This document shows, in pieces, positions 8,729-16,517 of a stretch of DNA of 23,534 nucleotides (positions are counted from its first letter, which is position 1; every line of letters starts with the position of its first letter). This DNA is from Porticoccaceae bacterium (GTDB lineage: Bacteria; Pseudomonadota; Gammaproteobacteria; Pseudomonadales; Porticoccaceae). The position numbers and the translations under genes were made by a program. Under the pieces are notes generated by a model that was not told the DNA's origin, searched no databases, and worked only from the letters and a program-made list of their open reading frames with translations. The stretch covers positions 1-23,534 of the forward strand of contig JALOAH010000064.1 in NCBI GenBank assembly GCA_023228865.1, written 5' to 3'.

Positions 8729-9664
8729 TCAATCCAACTCAAACCAGGTGTCGGCAACCAGCTGATGCAGGGTGGCAATTTGCAATTGGAGATTATTGAG
8801 ATAATCCCGAAAAGACTCTTCAATAAGCGCCTCATCATCGTCGATGGCAGAAAACCTGCTGCCCATCAATTGCCTTAGAGCCGCCAGCAATTTCTGATTG
8901 CGCGGCAATTTTTCAGCAACGTTTTCCATAGCTTCGAGACAGTAGCCGACAGCGCGGGGAAAATTATTGTCCTCCAGCAGATAACTGGCCACCCTGGAGC
9001 CATTCACCGACTTGCGCTGGGACTTGGTAAAGGGCAAATAGGCGGAAGCGGAATGAAGCACATTGGCCCAGACAATTTGCTCAACGGTGGGCAGTAGATT
9101 GCCGTCGTTTTCCAACACCACGGTGGCGCCAGCATCGAGAATTCTGGTGGCCATATCCGCGCGCTCGATATTGCGGCCAAGGCGGAGAAAACTTTTCGCC
9201 TGGCCTTCACTCATGGTACCGATAAATAAACCAGTGAGGAGCTGGCAGGACTTGATCACCTCGCCAATAAAATCGTGGCGCGCCCCCCGGTTTACGCCCT
9301 TCTGCAAATTCTCGTTGACATAGAGCGACAGCTCGTTGATATATTCCCAGGACTCCGACGGAATCACATCGCGGCTGGTGCGAATGTTTTCCCGCACCAG
9401 TTTCAGCGACTTGATCATCGAGCCGGGATAGTCGGGATCAGAGAGCAGAAAGCGCAACACATTGCGCTCGTCGCGCACCTTGTATCTGGCGTCAAACCAC
9501 TCTTCGGCATCATTGAGGGTAACCAGGTTGTACCAGCCGATATTGACGCCGGAAGGCATATCCAGCAGCAGATTGGTGTAGACATCGATAAGCCTGGCGG
9601 TATTTTCCACCCGCTCCAGGTAACGACTCATCCAGTAGAGACGTTCAGCAACACGGGACAGCAT
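8729..9664 (-). CDS. Alpha-E (DUF403) domain protein, stand-alone
   Basis: The 311-residue, mostly helical protein begins MLSRVAERLYWMSRYLERVE, the signature start of alpha-E proteins. Other family features are IRTSRDVIPSESWEYINEL (about 112-130) and RLGRNIERADMATRILD (about 161-177), a second copy of the arginine/glutamate helix motif that gives the family its repeated look. Its biochemical role is not established; it is nearly always encoded with a circularly permuted ATP-grasp ligase and a transglutaminase. Its ATG overlaps the stop codon of the ATP-grasp gene by one base (TAATG), so the two are translationally coupled. It is paralogous to the C-terminal part of the fusion at 2546-5095. 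Confidence 0.92.
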   Translation of the reverse strand: MLSRVAERLYWMSRYLERVENTARLIDVYTNLLLDMPSGVNIGWYNLVTLNDAEEWFDARYKVRDERNVLRFLLSDPDYPGSMIKSLKLVRENIRTSRDVIPSESWEYINELSLYVNENLQKGVNRGARHDFIGEVIKSCQLLTGLFIGTMSEGQAKSFLRLGRNIERADMATRILDAGATVVLENDGNLLPTVEQIVWANVLHSASAYLPFTKSQRKSVNGSRVASYLLEDNNFPRAVGYCLEAMENVAEKLPRNQKLLAALRQLMGSRFSAIDDDEALIEESFRDYLNNLQLQIATLHQLVADTWFELD

Positions 9665-11118
9665 TATTTGCCCCCCATATCCACAATCCAGGTATCTTTA
9701 CTACCGCCGCCCTGGGATGAGTTGACCACCAGGGAGCCTTTGCGCATGGCGACGCGGGTAAGACCGCCAGTGGTGACATAGGTTTTTTTCGATTGAATAA
9801 TAAAGGGGCGCAAATCCACATGGCGCGGCTCCAGCTTGCCGCCGTCCACCAGTGTGGGCACCGTGGACAAACTCAGGGTTGGCTGGGCAATATAATTGCG
9901 CGGATTGGCCTTGATGAGTTCGGCAAATAATTTTTGATCCTTGCGTGTTGAATGGGGTCCCACCAGCATACCGGCGCCGCCGGATTCGTTGGCTGGCTTT
10001 ACCACCAGTTTATCGAGATTGGCGAGCACGTATTCCCGCTCCTTGTCGTTAATACAGAGAAAGGTTTCCACATTGGGAATTTTTGGCTCCTCACCGAGAT
10101 AGTATTTAATAATCTGTGGCACAAAGGCATAGACCACCTTGTCATCGGCCACCCCCGCCCCCGGCGCATTGGCCAGGGCGACATTGCCCTTCTGCCAGGC
10201 GCGCATCAGTCCCCGCACGCCAAGAACGGAGTCTTTGTTAAACACGTCGGGATCAATAAATAAATCGTCTATACGCCGGTAAATCACATCCACGCGCTCG
10301 AGACCGTCCACCGTTTTCATATAAACGCAGTCGTCATCGGCAACCACCAGATCGCTGCCCTCCACCAATTCCGCCCCCATTCTCTGGGCGAGAAAGGCGT
10401 GTTCAAAATAGGCGGAATTAAAAATGCCCGGCGTCAGCACCACCACCGACGGCCTGCTGATGTCTCGCGGAGACAGCGCGGTTAAGGCCTCCAGCAAATG
10501 GGCGGGGTAGTCGTCGATGGGCAGAATTTTCTCGGAATCAAACAGATCCGGCAGCACCCTTTTGGTGATGGAGCGATTTTCCAGCATATAGGACACACCG
10601 GAAGGTACCCGCAGATTATCCTCAAGCACATAAAACTGGCCATCCCTGTCGCGCACTAAATCAGTGCCACAGATATGTGCCCACACCCCAAGAGGGGGCG
10701 AAATACCAATACATTCGGGGCGGAAATTTTTTGAATTGGCAAGAATATAGGCAGGCAGGATGCCGTCCTTGACGATTTTCTGGCTGTGGTAGAGATCATC
10801 GATGAACAGGTTGAGTGCCCGCAGGCGCTGCTCCAATCCCTCGGCGGTTTTCTGCCACTGCTTCAGGGAAATGGCACGGGGAATAATGTCAAAGGGCCAG
10901 GAGCGGTCGATATTGCCCTCTTCCGAATACACCGTGAAGGTAATGCCCATTTTTTTGATGGTAACATCGGCGCTGTTGCGACGCTCCAGCACCTCGTCGT
11001 CAGAAAGGGATTTCAAATGGGAAACCAGCCGCCGCGCCGGCAGGCGGGCATTGCCCGGTGAGCTGATAATTTCGTCGTAGAAATCACCGGGCTCATAGGT
11101 ATTCCAGCTTATTGCCAT
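9664..11118 (-). CDS. Circularly permuted ATP-grasp ligase, stand-alone
   Basis: The 484-residue cytoplasmic protein is a circularly permuted type 2 ATP-grasp enzyme (DUF404/DUF407). Motifs in order are DRSWPFDIIPRAI (about 70-82), FYVLEDNLRVPSGVSYMLEN (about 161-180, with the Glu-Asp-Asn expected to hold metal), VVLTPGIFNSAYFEHAFLAQ, VDVIYRRIDDLFIDP, VVKPANESGGAGMLVGPHS (the glycine-rich nucleotide loop), and GGLTRVAMRKGSLVVNSSQG near the end. All expected active-site segments are present, so it should be an active ligase joining an amino group to a carboxylate, probably an amino acid or short peptide. The ATG at 11118 follows an ACGGAGTG ribosome-binding site. It appears to be the first gene of the minus-strand set; its promoter should lie in 11119-11667. 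Confidence 0.93.
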   Translation of the reverse strand: MAISWNTYEPGDFYDEIISSPGNARLPARRLVSHLKSLSDDEVLERRNSADVTIKKMGITFTVYSEEGNIDRSWPFDIIPRAISLKQWQKTAEGLEQRLRALNLFIDDLYHSQKIVKDGILPAYILANSKNFRPECIGISPPLGVWAHICGTDLVRDRDGQFYVLEDNLRVPSGVSYMLENRSITKRVLPDLFDSEKILPIDDYPAHLLEALTALSPRDISRPSVVVLTPGIFNSAYFEHAFLAQRMGAELVEGSDLVVADDDCVYMKTVDGLERVDVIYRRIDDLFIDPDVFNKDSVLGVRGLMRAWQKGNVALANAPGAGVADDKVVYAFVPQIIKYYLGEEPKIPNVETFLCINDKEREYVLANLDKLVVKPANESGGAGMLVGPHSTRKDQKLFAELIKANPRNYIAQPTLSLSTVPTLVDGGKLEPRHVDLRPFIIQSKKTYVTTGGLTRVAMRKGSLVVNSSQGGGSKDTWIVDMGGK

Positions 11119-11667
11119 GGATCACACTCCGTTCTTGGAATATTGCTCAAACCTGGCTGAATATTTTTAAAGGAGACTTTTTATTGGCCTCCAAACTGCA
11201 CCGGCACAGACTAGAGTCTGTTAACAGCCAGATTTTTTACAGAGATAAAAGGCTCGACAGTAATTTAAGCTCGGCAACCATTTACCACCAATGATGCTTG
11301 CCTGTTTTTCACTTGATCTTACCTGTGGCATCCGCCCGGTCATAGCCGCGCCGCTCAACATCCATGAACACCAATTCTGCAACAACCATGCCCAATATTA
11401 GTCACTCATTACTGGCCGACAGTGGACGTCTGTCAATAATCAATCAAACCACTCGTCCAAAGATAGCATGTTTCCCTGACAAAACTTAAAACAGTCGCCG
11501 CCAACAACAGCATTCGTCAACATGGCAAAACCCGCCGCCCTGCCCTATGCTTTTATGACACAACTGGCATAGGCTACGGGGCGTTATTTTTGCAGGAGCG
11601 AGCCCTGCTCGCGATTGCCGTAAAAACCAGGGATCGCGGAAAATGCCTTCAAGAGAAGGAGTCACTT
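11119..11667. other. Divergent intergenic region with no clear gene
   Basis: These 549 bases separate the minus-strand ligase genes from the plus-strand nfeD operon and must hold promoters for both. I see one REP element (11591-11615) and no RNA gene. A 36-codon frame starts at TTG 11184 after AAAGGAG and ends at 11294 (MASKLHRHRLES...). Its spacing to the ribosome-binding-like sequence is good, but it has no recognisable motif and I do not call it a gene. Confidence 0.5.
11591..11615 (+). repeat. Single REP element upstream of nfeD
   Basis: The sequence TGCAGGAGCGAGCCCTGCTC followed by GCGAT is a REP unit: the GGAGC head, then a GAGC/GCTC hairpin. It ends about 52 bases before the nfeD start codon. 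It shows that a reading frame starting at TTG 11590 is not the true protein start, because those codons only translate the repeat. Confidence 0.75.
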
Positions 11668-13035
11668 ATGTTGCGCCTGCTGGCGACACTGCTTGCCTTC
11701 ACTGCGATCCAGCTGTCTCAGCCGCTGACAGCTGGCACTGTCAGCCTTGTCGATATCGACGGCGCCATTGGCCCCGCGCAAGCTGACTATGTGGTGCGCG
11801 CCATCGACACCGCCCATGATCGCGGCGATGACGCCATCGTTGTCCGCATCGACACCCCCGGCGGGCTGGACGGCTCCATGCGGGAAATTATTCAACGCAT
11901 TCTCGCCTCCGAGATTCCCGTTATCGGCTACGTTGCCCCCCAGGGCGCCCGCGCCGCCAGCGCCGGAACCTATATTCTCTATGCCAGCCATATCGCCGCC
12001 ATGGCGCCAGCCACCAATCTGGGCGCGGCAACCCCGGTACAAATAGGCGGCATGCCGACGCTGCCCACATCCGACCCCAAAAAAGAACAGGAGAAAGAGC
12101 CACAAAAAACCGGGGCACAGGATTCGCCAACAAGCAACGCTGGTAGTGCCATGGAAAACAAGCTTATCAACGACGCCAGAGCCTATATCAGCGGCCTTGC
12201 TGAACTGCGCGGCAGAAACCAGCAATGGGCGGAAAAAGCCGTTACCGAGGGCGCCACCCTCACCGCCAGCCAGGCATTAAAGGAAAATGTCATCAATCTG
12301 GTGGCTGAGGATGTACCCGCATTGTTACAGGGAATTTCCGGCTCGACCGTTACCACCAGCACCGGGCAAAAAACCCTGAATACCGCCAATGCCAGTGTTG
12401 CAGTAATAGCGCCAGACTGGCGCACACGTTTTCTCGGCATTATTACCAATCCCAGCGTGGCCTATATTTTGTTGATGGTGGGCATCTATGGCCTGGTGCT
12501 GGAATTCTCCAACCCCGGCATAGGTGCGGGGGGCGTTGTCGGCGGCATCAGTCTGTTTCTTGCCCTTTATGCCCTGCAAATGCTGCCCATTAGTTATTCT
12601 GCACTGGGTCTTATTCTCTTGGGATTGGGGCTTATGACTGCCGAAGCCCTGTCCCCCAGTTTTGGCATACTCGGCTTTGGCGGCATTGTCGCGTTTTTAT
12701 TTGGCTCCATCATGCTGATGGACACCGATGTGCCAGGCTTTCAAATTGCCCTCCCGGTTATTCTCGCGCTCACAGCCGCCAGCGCCGGATTGCTGATTTT
12801 TGTTCTCGGCCTGCTGTTTAAAACTCGCCGCCAACCGGTGGTTTCCGGGCTGGGCACCTTTGTTGGCGAAACCGCCACCGTTGTCAGCGCAAGAGAAAAC
12901 GGCGCCATGGTCAAAATACACGGCGAACTCTGGCAAGTACATTGCAACCAGCCCCTCGCCGCGGGGGATCGGGTTCGCATCACTCAGGCCACCGGCCTGG
13001 TACTCGAAGCCTGTAAAGAGGAAACCCCACAATGA
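11668..13035 (+). CDS. NfeD-family membrane serine protease (long form, ClpP-class)
   Basis: This 455-residue protein has an N-terminal signal or anchor sequence ([20 protein letters not shown]), a ClpP/SppA-like protease domain (about 25-220), four to five membrane segments (about 262-385) and a C-terminal OB-fold NfeD domain (about 388-450). The catalytic dyad is visible by comparison with the Pyrococcus PH1510 protease: Ser98 in [10 protein letters not shown] and probably Lys165 in [17 protein letters not shown] charged insert rich in Lys, Glu and Gln (about 135-160) separates the two. Homologues cleave membrane-associated stomatin partners, and here the stomatin gene follows with a 4-base overlap (ATGA). 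The ATG at 11668 follows AAGAGAAGGAG; upstream in-frame codons run through a REP and are rejected. It acts at the inner membrane with the protease domain probably in the periplasm. Confidence 0.93.
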   Translation: MLRLLATLLAFTAIQLSQPLTAGTVSLVDIDGAIGPAQADYVVRAIDTAHDRGDDAIVVRIDTPGGLDGSMREIIQRILASEIPVIGYVAPQGARAASAGTYILYASHIAAMAPATNLGAATPVQIGGMPTLPTSDPKKEQEKEPQKTGAQDSPTSNAGSAMENKLINDARAYISGLAELRGRNQQWAEKAVTEGATLTASQALKENVINLVAEDVPALLQGISGSTVTTSTGQKTLNTANASVAVIAPDWRTRFLGIITNPSVAYILLMVGIYGLVLEFSNPGIGAGGVVGGISLFLALYALQMLPISYSALGLILLGLGLMTAEALSPSFGILGFGGIVAFLFGSIMLMDTDVPGFQIALPVILALTAASAGLLIFVLGLLFKTRRQPVVSGLGTFVGETATVVSARENGAMVKIHGELWQVHCNQPLAAGDRVRITQATGLVLEACKEETPQ

Positions 13036-13781
13036 ACTACTTCACTTTGGCCATTGCCCTGCTCGTTGTTTTATTTTTACTCTCTGCCTTTCGTGTCCTC
13101 AGGGAATACGAACGCGGTGTCGTGTTTTTTCTTGGCCGCTTTTACAAAGTCAAAGGCCCCGGCCTCGTGATCATCATTCCCATCGTGCAGCAAATGGTGA
13201 GAGTGGATTTGCGCACACTGGTGATGGATGTTCCCACCCAGGACGTGATCTCCATGGACAACGTCTCTGTGCAAGTCAACGCCGTCGTCTACTTTCGCGT
13301 TGTCGACGCCGAAAAAGCCATTATTCAGGTAGAGGACTACCTCGAAGCCACCAGTCAGTTATCGCAAACCACGCTGCGTTCTGTACTCGGACAACACGAA
13401 CTTGACGACATGCTCGCCCAGCGCGACAAACTCAACGCGGATATTCAAAGCATTCTCGACCAGCAAACCGACGCCTGGGGCATTAAAGTATCCAATGTGG
13501 AAATCAAGCATGTGGATCTGAATGAGAGCATGATTCGCGCCATCGCCAAACAGGCAGAAGCGGAACGGGAGCGGCGCGCCAAGGTTATCCACGCCGAAGG
13601 GGAACTCCAGGCATCGGAAAAACTCGCCGAAGCGGCAAAAATTCTTGCCACCCAAGGCCAGGCCATTCAACTGCGTTACCTGCAAACCCTCAACGAAATT
13701 GCCGGAGAGAAAAACTCCACCATTGTTTTCCCCGTGCCCGTAGATTTTCTCAACATACTGGCAGGGAATAAAAAGGACTGA
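13032..13781 (+). CDS. Slipin/stomatin-like SPFH membrane protein
   Basis: This 249-residue protein has one N-terminal membrane segment (about 3-22), an SPFH/band-7 domain (about 25-180; [53 protein letters not shown]) and an Ala/Glu-rich coiled coil (about 176-215; [20 protein letters not shown]). It is of the bacterial and archaeal slipin type paired with long-form NfeD. Such proteins form oligomeric rings that organise membrane microdomains and serve as substrate or scaffold for the NfeD protease. The ATG overlaps the end of the nfeD gene, giving a two-gene coupled operon. No clear hairpin terminator is seen in the 135 bases that follow, where the convergent YqaA-type gene ends. Confidence 0.94.
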   Translation: MNYFTLAIALLVVLFLLSAFRVLREYERGVVFFLGRFYKVKGPGLVIIIPIVQQMVRVDLRTLVMDVPTQDVISMDNVSVQVNAVVYFRVVDAEKAIIQVEDYLEATSQLSQTTLRSVLGQHELDDMLAQRDKLNADIQSILDQQTDAWGIKVSNVEIKHVDLNESMIRAIAKQAEAERERRAKVIHAEGELQASEKLAEAAKILATQGQAIQLRYLQTLNEIAGEKNSTIVFPVPVDFLNILAGNKKD

Positions 13782-13916
13782 ACTTTATTGTCATATCCGC
13801 AAAACAGCCTCAGCTAGAACGCCAGGGAAGGCGCAACTCTCAACATCGGAGCAGAAATTGCTGTCAAGCTGTGATAATAGGGAAAAAACAACTTTCTACT
13901 AGAGGATAATAACGCG

Positions 13917-14354
13917 TCAAAACAATGCCAACGGCTGCTGCACGCCAATCACCGCCACATAGCGCAACCCCTTGCCAATCGCCACCAGCATCAAAAAAAG
14001 CCAAAATCTCACCCTCATCACACCGGCAATAAGCGTGAGCACATCCCCACCCAGAGGCAGCCAGGAAAGCAATAGCGTCCAAACTCCGTAGCGATTAAAC
14101 CAACGCTGGCCGCGTTCAATTTGAGCGTCAGAAAAATAAAACCAGCCTCTGCTCTTAAAATTGAGTAAATACACACCCAACAACCAATTAACCGCAGCCC
14201 CCAGGGTATTACCCACCGTTGCCACCGCCAACAGCGGCAACGCAGAGCCACCATTTGCCAGCAAAGCCGTCAAGGTAAGCTCGGAAGAAAAAGGTAAAAC
14301 CGTCGCTGCCAAAAAAGCAGAGAAAAAGAGAATTGTGTAAGAGGCCACCACCAC
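13917..14354 (-). CDS. YqaA-family inner-membrane protein (DedA/SNARE-associated type)
   Basis: The 145-residue protein has several hydrophobic segments and the family pattern near the N-terminus: FLAATVLPFSSELTLTALL (about 13-31), then VGNTLGAAVNWLLGVYLLNF (about 47-66), RGQRWFNRYGVWTLLLSWLP (about 81-100) and GDVLTLIAGVMRV (102-114). This matches YqaA, a small relative of the DedA membrane proteins linked to lipid or undecaprenyl-phosphate traffic; the YqaA role itself is not settled. The start is one of three consecutive GTG codons (14354, 14351, 14348); no ATG lies nearby and no strong ribosome-binding site is seen, so the start is uncertain by a few codons. It is convergent with the slipin gene. 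Confidence 0.85.
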   Translation of the reverse strand: MVVASYTILFFSAFLAATVLPFSSELTLTALLANGGSALPLLAVATVGNTLGAAVNWLLGVYLLNFKSRGWFYFSDAQIERGQRWFNRYGVWTLLLSWLPLGGDVLTLIAGVMRVRFWLFLMLVAIGKGLRYVAVIGVQQPLALF

Positions 14355-14615
14355 AATATCGCCGTTGTAAAAATGTCATCATATTCGGTTTTGCCAATTA
14401 AACAACAACAAACTATTCAACATTTTTATATTTCGGTTTTACCAATTTCATGTAGAAAATTCTACGATTTATCAACCCCCTTTACCTTGGAGCAAGCCAT
14501 CTGGCAAACATACACAGCATTAACACAACCTCTCGCCGGGATATCCGACTCTTACGGTTGATGGTATAGCCAATCGATTTTGTGGGAACCGGACATCACG
14601 GCGATAATCTTGCTT
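14355..14615. other. AT-rich gene-free stretch at the distal end of the CRISPR array
   Basis: No convincing gene is present in these 261 bases. The stretch is visibly richer in A and T than its surroundings. It holds an imperfect 16-base direct repeat (TTCGGTTTTGCCAATT at 14384-14399 and TTCGGTTTTACCAATT at 14432-14447, 48 bases apart, one mismatch) and a small dyad GTAGAA-AA-TTCTAC at 14452-14465. The yqaA promoter must be here. A 62-codon frame on the plus strand (14373-14561) covers these repeats but has no recognisable protein character. Confidence 0.5.
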
Positions 14616-15363
14616 TTTCTAAGCTGCCTGTGCGGCAGTGAACTTATGCAGGGGTTAGCCGCCCAGTTTCTCTACTTTCTAAGCTGCCTGTGCGGCAGTG
14701 AACGAAAACCTGCCCCCGAGGGCTAGGCTAATGACTTTCTAAGCTGCCTGTGCGGCAGTGAACTTCGTCATCGCCATTGTGGAACCAGCAATAACTTTCT
14801 AAGCTGCCTGTGCGGCAGTGAACCCCTTGCCCTATCTGCAATGGCAAAGACAGATTTTCTAAGCTGCCTGTGCGGCAGTGAACGTCAGCAATGGTTTGCG
14901 GGTCGGCATCGTTAATTTCTAAGCTGCCTGTGCGGCAGTGAACGCTAACTCCACTTTTGTCGTGCGCCAGTTGTGTTTCTAAGCTGCCTGTGCGGCAGTG
15001 AACCCGACCGAGGCGCACAGCGCCCGGAAAATGTTTTTCTAAGCTGCCTGTGCGGCAGTGAACGCGATGCGCAGCCGGTCGATGATGGTGTCGTTTTTCT
15101 AAGCTGCCTGTGCGGCAGTGAACAACCGCCGGGGCACCGTGGGTGCTGTTTTACTTTTCTAAGCTGCCTGTGCGGCAGTGAACGTGCGGTCGCGGGCGGT
15201 CGAATTTTTAATGCTTTTCTAAGCTGCCTGTGCGGCAGTGAACTAGCGATTGAGCTGCGCACAGGATCAGCCGGTTTTCTAAGCTGCCTGTGCGGCAGTG
15301 AACACCGGCTTTACCAACGGCGCCGATGTCGTATCTTTCTAAGCTGCCTGTGCGGCAGTGAAC
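14616..15363 (-). CRISPR. Type I-F CRISPR array: 13 repeats, 12 spacers
   Basis: Thirteen copies of a 28-bp repeat recur with an exact 60-base period, giving twelve spacers of exactly 32 bp. In the crRNA direction (minus strand) the repeat begins GTTCACTGCC and ends CTTAGAAA, with the middle GCACAGGCAG; this is the classic I-F repeat. The stem CTGCC/GGCAG with loop GCACA is the Cas6f substrate, and cleavage at its base leaves the 8-nt 5' handle CUUAGAAA. All 13 copies are identical, including the last one at the distal end (14616-14643), where most arrays show decay. The leader is at the high-coordinate side, so the newest spacer is 15304-15335. Long open frames in both directions across the array arise because 60 is a multiple of three and are not genes. 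Confidence 0.99.
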
Positions 15364-15366
15364 ACC

Positions 15367-15394
15367 AGTATAAAGTGCAAAAAAATAGCTGCAA
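15367..15394 (-). promoter_or_regulatory. Candidate sigma-70 promoter abutting the first repeat
   Basis: Read on the minus strand, TTGCAG (15394-15389) is followed after 16 bases by TATACT (15372-15367), four to five matches each to the -35 and -10 consensus. The -10 ends only 3 bases before the first repeat, so transcription would start at about 15360, inside the first bases of the repeat but before its hairpin. The match was found by eye. Confidence 0.45.
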
Positions 15395-15446
15395 CAAAGG
15401 GTTAGGTGTTTTAGCGGGCAAATACCCAAAAATTTAACCCATATTG

Positions 15447-15459
15447 CAACTATCTGATT
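15447..15459 (-). promoter_or_regulatory. Candidate IHF-binding site in the leader
   Basis: On the minus strand AATCAGATAGTTG fits the IHF consensus WATCAANNNNTTR with one mismatch (G for the last A of the left half). It lies about 84-96 bases upstream of the first repeat. IHF bends the leader during spacer integration in type I-E and I-F systems, so a site here is plausible. Confidence 0.4.
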
Positions 15460-15496
15460 TTTCTAATTTTTTAAAGAGCAGAAAAAACTTAGGTAT

Positions 15497-16093
15497 CTAA
15501 CTGGTCTTGTAGTCTGCCAGCAGATTCCTCGCCCAATGCGGTAATGGCAACGCTTTGGCTTTGACAACACCCTGGCATAGCTCAGCTATTTGCCTGAAGG
15601 GATCATCTGAACGGGAGTTGTCGAGCAGGTAAACCCGGTCACACAGGGGTAATGCCAATTTAATGTTTTGCAGGGTTCGAGGGATTCTTTCGTTGACTTT
15701 ATTCTCCGGTACAAAATGCCCGCCTTCTTGTACCCTCTGTGAAATTCTGGCGTTGTTAAGGGCAGTTTGCTCAAGGTGAATAACCACCAATATCACTTCG
15801 TAGCCAAGTGTTTTAGCTTGGGCAACGAAATCAATTTTGGATGGGTGCGAAAAAACCGTTTCATAGCAAAATGTCCGGCCTTCCAGCAACAATTGCGAAC
15901 GGATGGTATCCACCATCCTTGCGGCTTCATAGCTATGGCGTTCTGGCTCTTCGGGAAAAAGCTGCCTGGCCAGTACATCTGCATTAACAAAAGGCAAACC
16001 CAAGGGCTCAAGCTGTGTCCGGTAAAACGTGCCTTTACCGGCGCCATTGCCTCCAGCCAATAACCATAACTGCTTACTTGCGCTCATTTTCAT
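15497..16093 (-). CDS. Zeta-toxin-type P-loop kinase, toxin of a TA pair
   Basis: This 198-residue protein is a small P-loop kinase of the zeta-toxin/AAA family. Walker A is GGNGAGKGT at 14-22. FVNADVLARQLFP (35-47) carries the substrate-side Asp39, FCYETVFSHPSKIDFV (75-90) has the conserved Glu78, and RVQEGGHFVPENKVNERIPR (120-139) is the usual GGHxVP region with Arg residues that contact ATP. Known zeta toxins phosphorylate UDP-N-acetylglucosamine and so block wall synthesis; the same reaction is inferred here. Its ATG overlaps the end of the antitoxin gene by 20 bases (14 if the second ATG at 16087 is used), typical of toxin-antitoxin coupling. All key residues are intact. It lies directly before the CRISPR leader and reads toward the array, an unusual place for a zeta toxin. 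Confidence 0.88.
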   Translation of the reverse strand: MKMSASKQLWLLAGGNGAGKGTFYRTQLEPLGLPFVNADVLARQLFPEEPERHSYEAARMVDTIRSQLLLEGRTFCYETVFSHPSKIDFVAQAKTLGYEVILVVIHLEQTALNNARISQRVQEGGHFVPENKVNERIPRTLQNIKLALPLCDRVYLLDNSRSDDPFRQIAELCQGVVKAKALPLPHWARNLLADYKTS

Positions 16094-16493
16094 CTATGGG
16101 AATAAACTGGCCATCCTTGAATTGACCAACCGCTACTTCTCCCTGCTGGTCAATCCGCTCCAAATAACCGGGATGCGTCAGCGAAGCCTGATAGCGCGGA
16201 CGACTCTCGGAAACACCGGCTGACAGGGTTTGATTGTGGCGCTGGACTTCAAGCGTATTGAAAACCACGTCGGGGTCAATCGGCTGCGCAAGCACCGGCT
16301 CTACATTCAACCGCGACAGCCCCACCTGTATGGATAACAGTACATCCGGGTTTAATGTTGAGGACACAGAGCGACCCAGTTCTGCCCAGTACTCAATTTG
16401 CTCGGCAGTACTGCGGTGGTAGCGCCCGGCAGTGAGTTCAGCGGCTTGCATTAACTCTTTCTGCAAACGGATTGGGGATGATGCCTTGGCCAT
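16074..16493 (-). CDS. ParD-like ribbon-helix-helix antitoxin
   Basis: The 139-residue protein starts MAKASSPIRLQKELMQAAEL; residues about 7-42 (PIRLQKELMQAAE...STAEQIEYWAELGR) form a ribbon-helix-helix DNA-binding domain as in ParD-like antitoxins. The rest (about 85-139, ending with VGQFKDGQFIPIDENERK) would bind and neutralise the toxin. Proteins of this type are commonly encoded in front of a zeta-like kinase, as here. ATG 16493 follows AGAGGTG at good spacing. The promoter region contains a perfect long inverted repeat, the likely operator for autorepression. The gene begins 65 bases after cas6f on the same strand, so it could also be read from the cas operon. Confidence 0.82.
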   Translation of the reverse strand: MAKASSPIRLQKELMQAAELTAGRYHRSTAEQIEYWAELGRSVSSTLNPDVLLSIQVGLSRLNVEPVLAQPIDPDVVFNTLEVQRHNQTLSAGVSESRPRYQASLTHPGYLERIDQQGEVAVGQFKDGQFIPIDENERK

Positions 16494-16517
16494 GATTCAC
16501 CTCTAAGTAGCAGCAAC

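Larger units (their letters stand above)
15364..15496 (-). promoter_or_regulatory. CRISPR leader
   Basis: This 133-base AT-rich stretch lies between the toxin stop codon and the first repeat. It is the expected place and length for a I-F leader, although here it follows a toxin gene instead of cas6f. In the array direction it contains an IHF-like site, a GGGTTA/TAACCC inverted pair (15435-15440 and 15399-15404), two copies of GTTGCA and a promoter-like pair next to the repeat. It should drive pre-crRNA transcription and guide spacer integration at the first repeat. Confidence 0.8.

Noticed and set aside
11590..11667. N-terminal extension of the NfeD protein from TTG 11590
   Set aside because: It translates a REP element, while ATG 11668 has a strong ribosome-binding site and begins a proper signal sequence.
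13782..13916. Shared terminator between the slipin and YqaA-type genes
   Set aside because: No stem of useful length followed by a T run was found on either strand.
14373..14561. Small plus-strand gene of 62 codons beside the array
   Set aside because: It has no ribosome-binding site, its sequence carries the internal direct repeat, and no protein motif is recognisable.
15124..15155. Self-targeting of cas3 by a spacer
   Set aside because: The spacer shares only GGGCACCGTGGG (12 bases) with cas3 near 21970; flanking bases differ, so this is chance.
14728..15437. Long open frames across the array on both strands with a repeated peptide (FLSCLCGSE or VHCRTGSLE)
   Set aside because: The period of 60 bases keeps the repeat in frame, so stop-free frames are expected in a CRISPR array. 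There are no ribosome-binding sites or real protein features.
16497..16517. CRISPR-repeat-like remnant (CTACTTAGAGG against GCAGCTTAGAAA) before the antitoxin, as in CreTA RNA antitoxins
   Set aside because: Only about 8 of 12 bases match, no hairpin half or 5' part of the repeat is present, and the match overlaps the ribosome-binding site.
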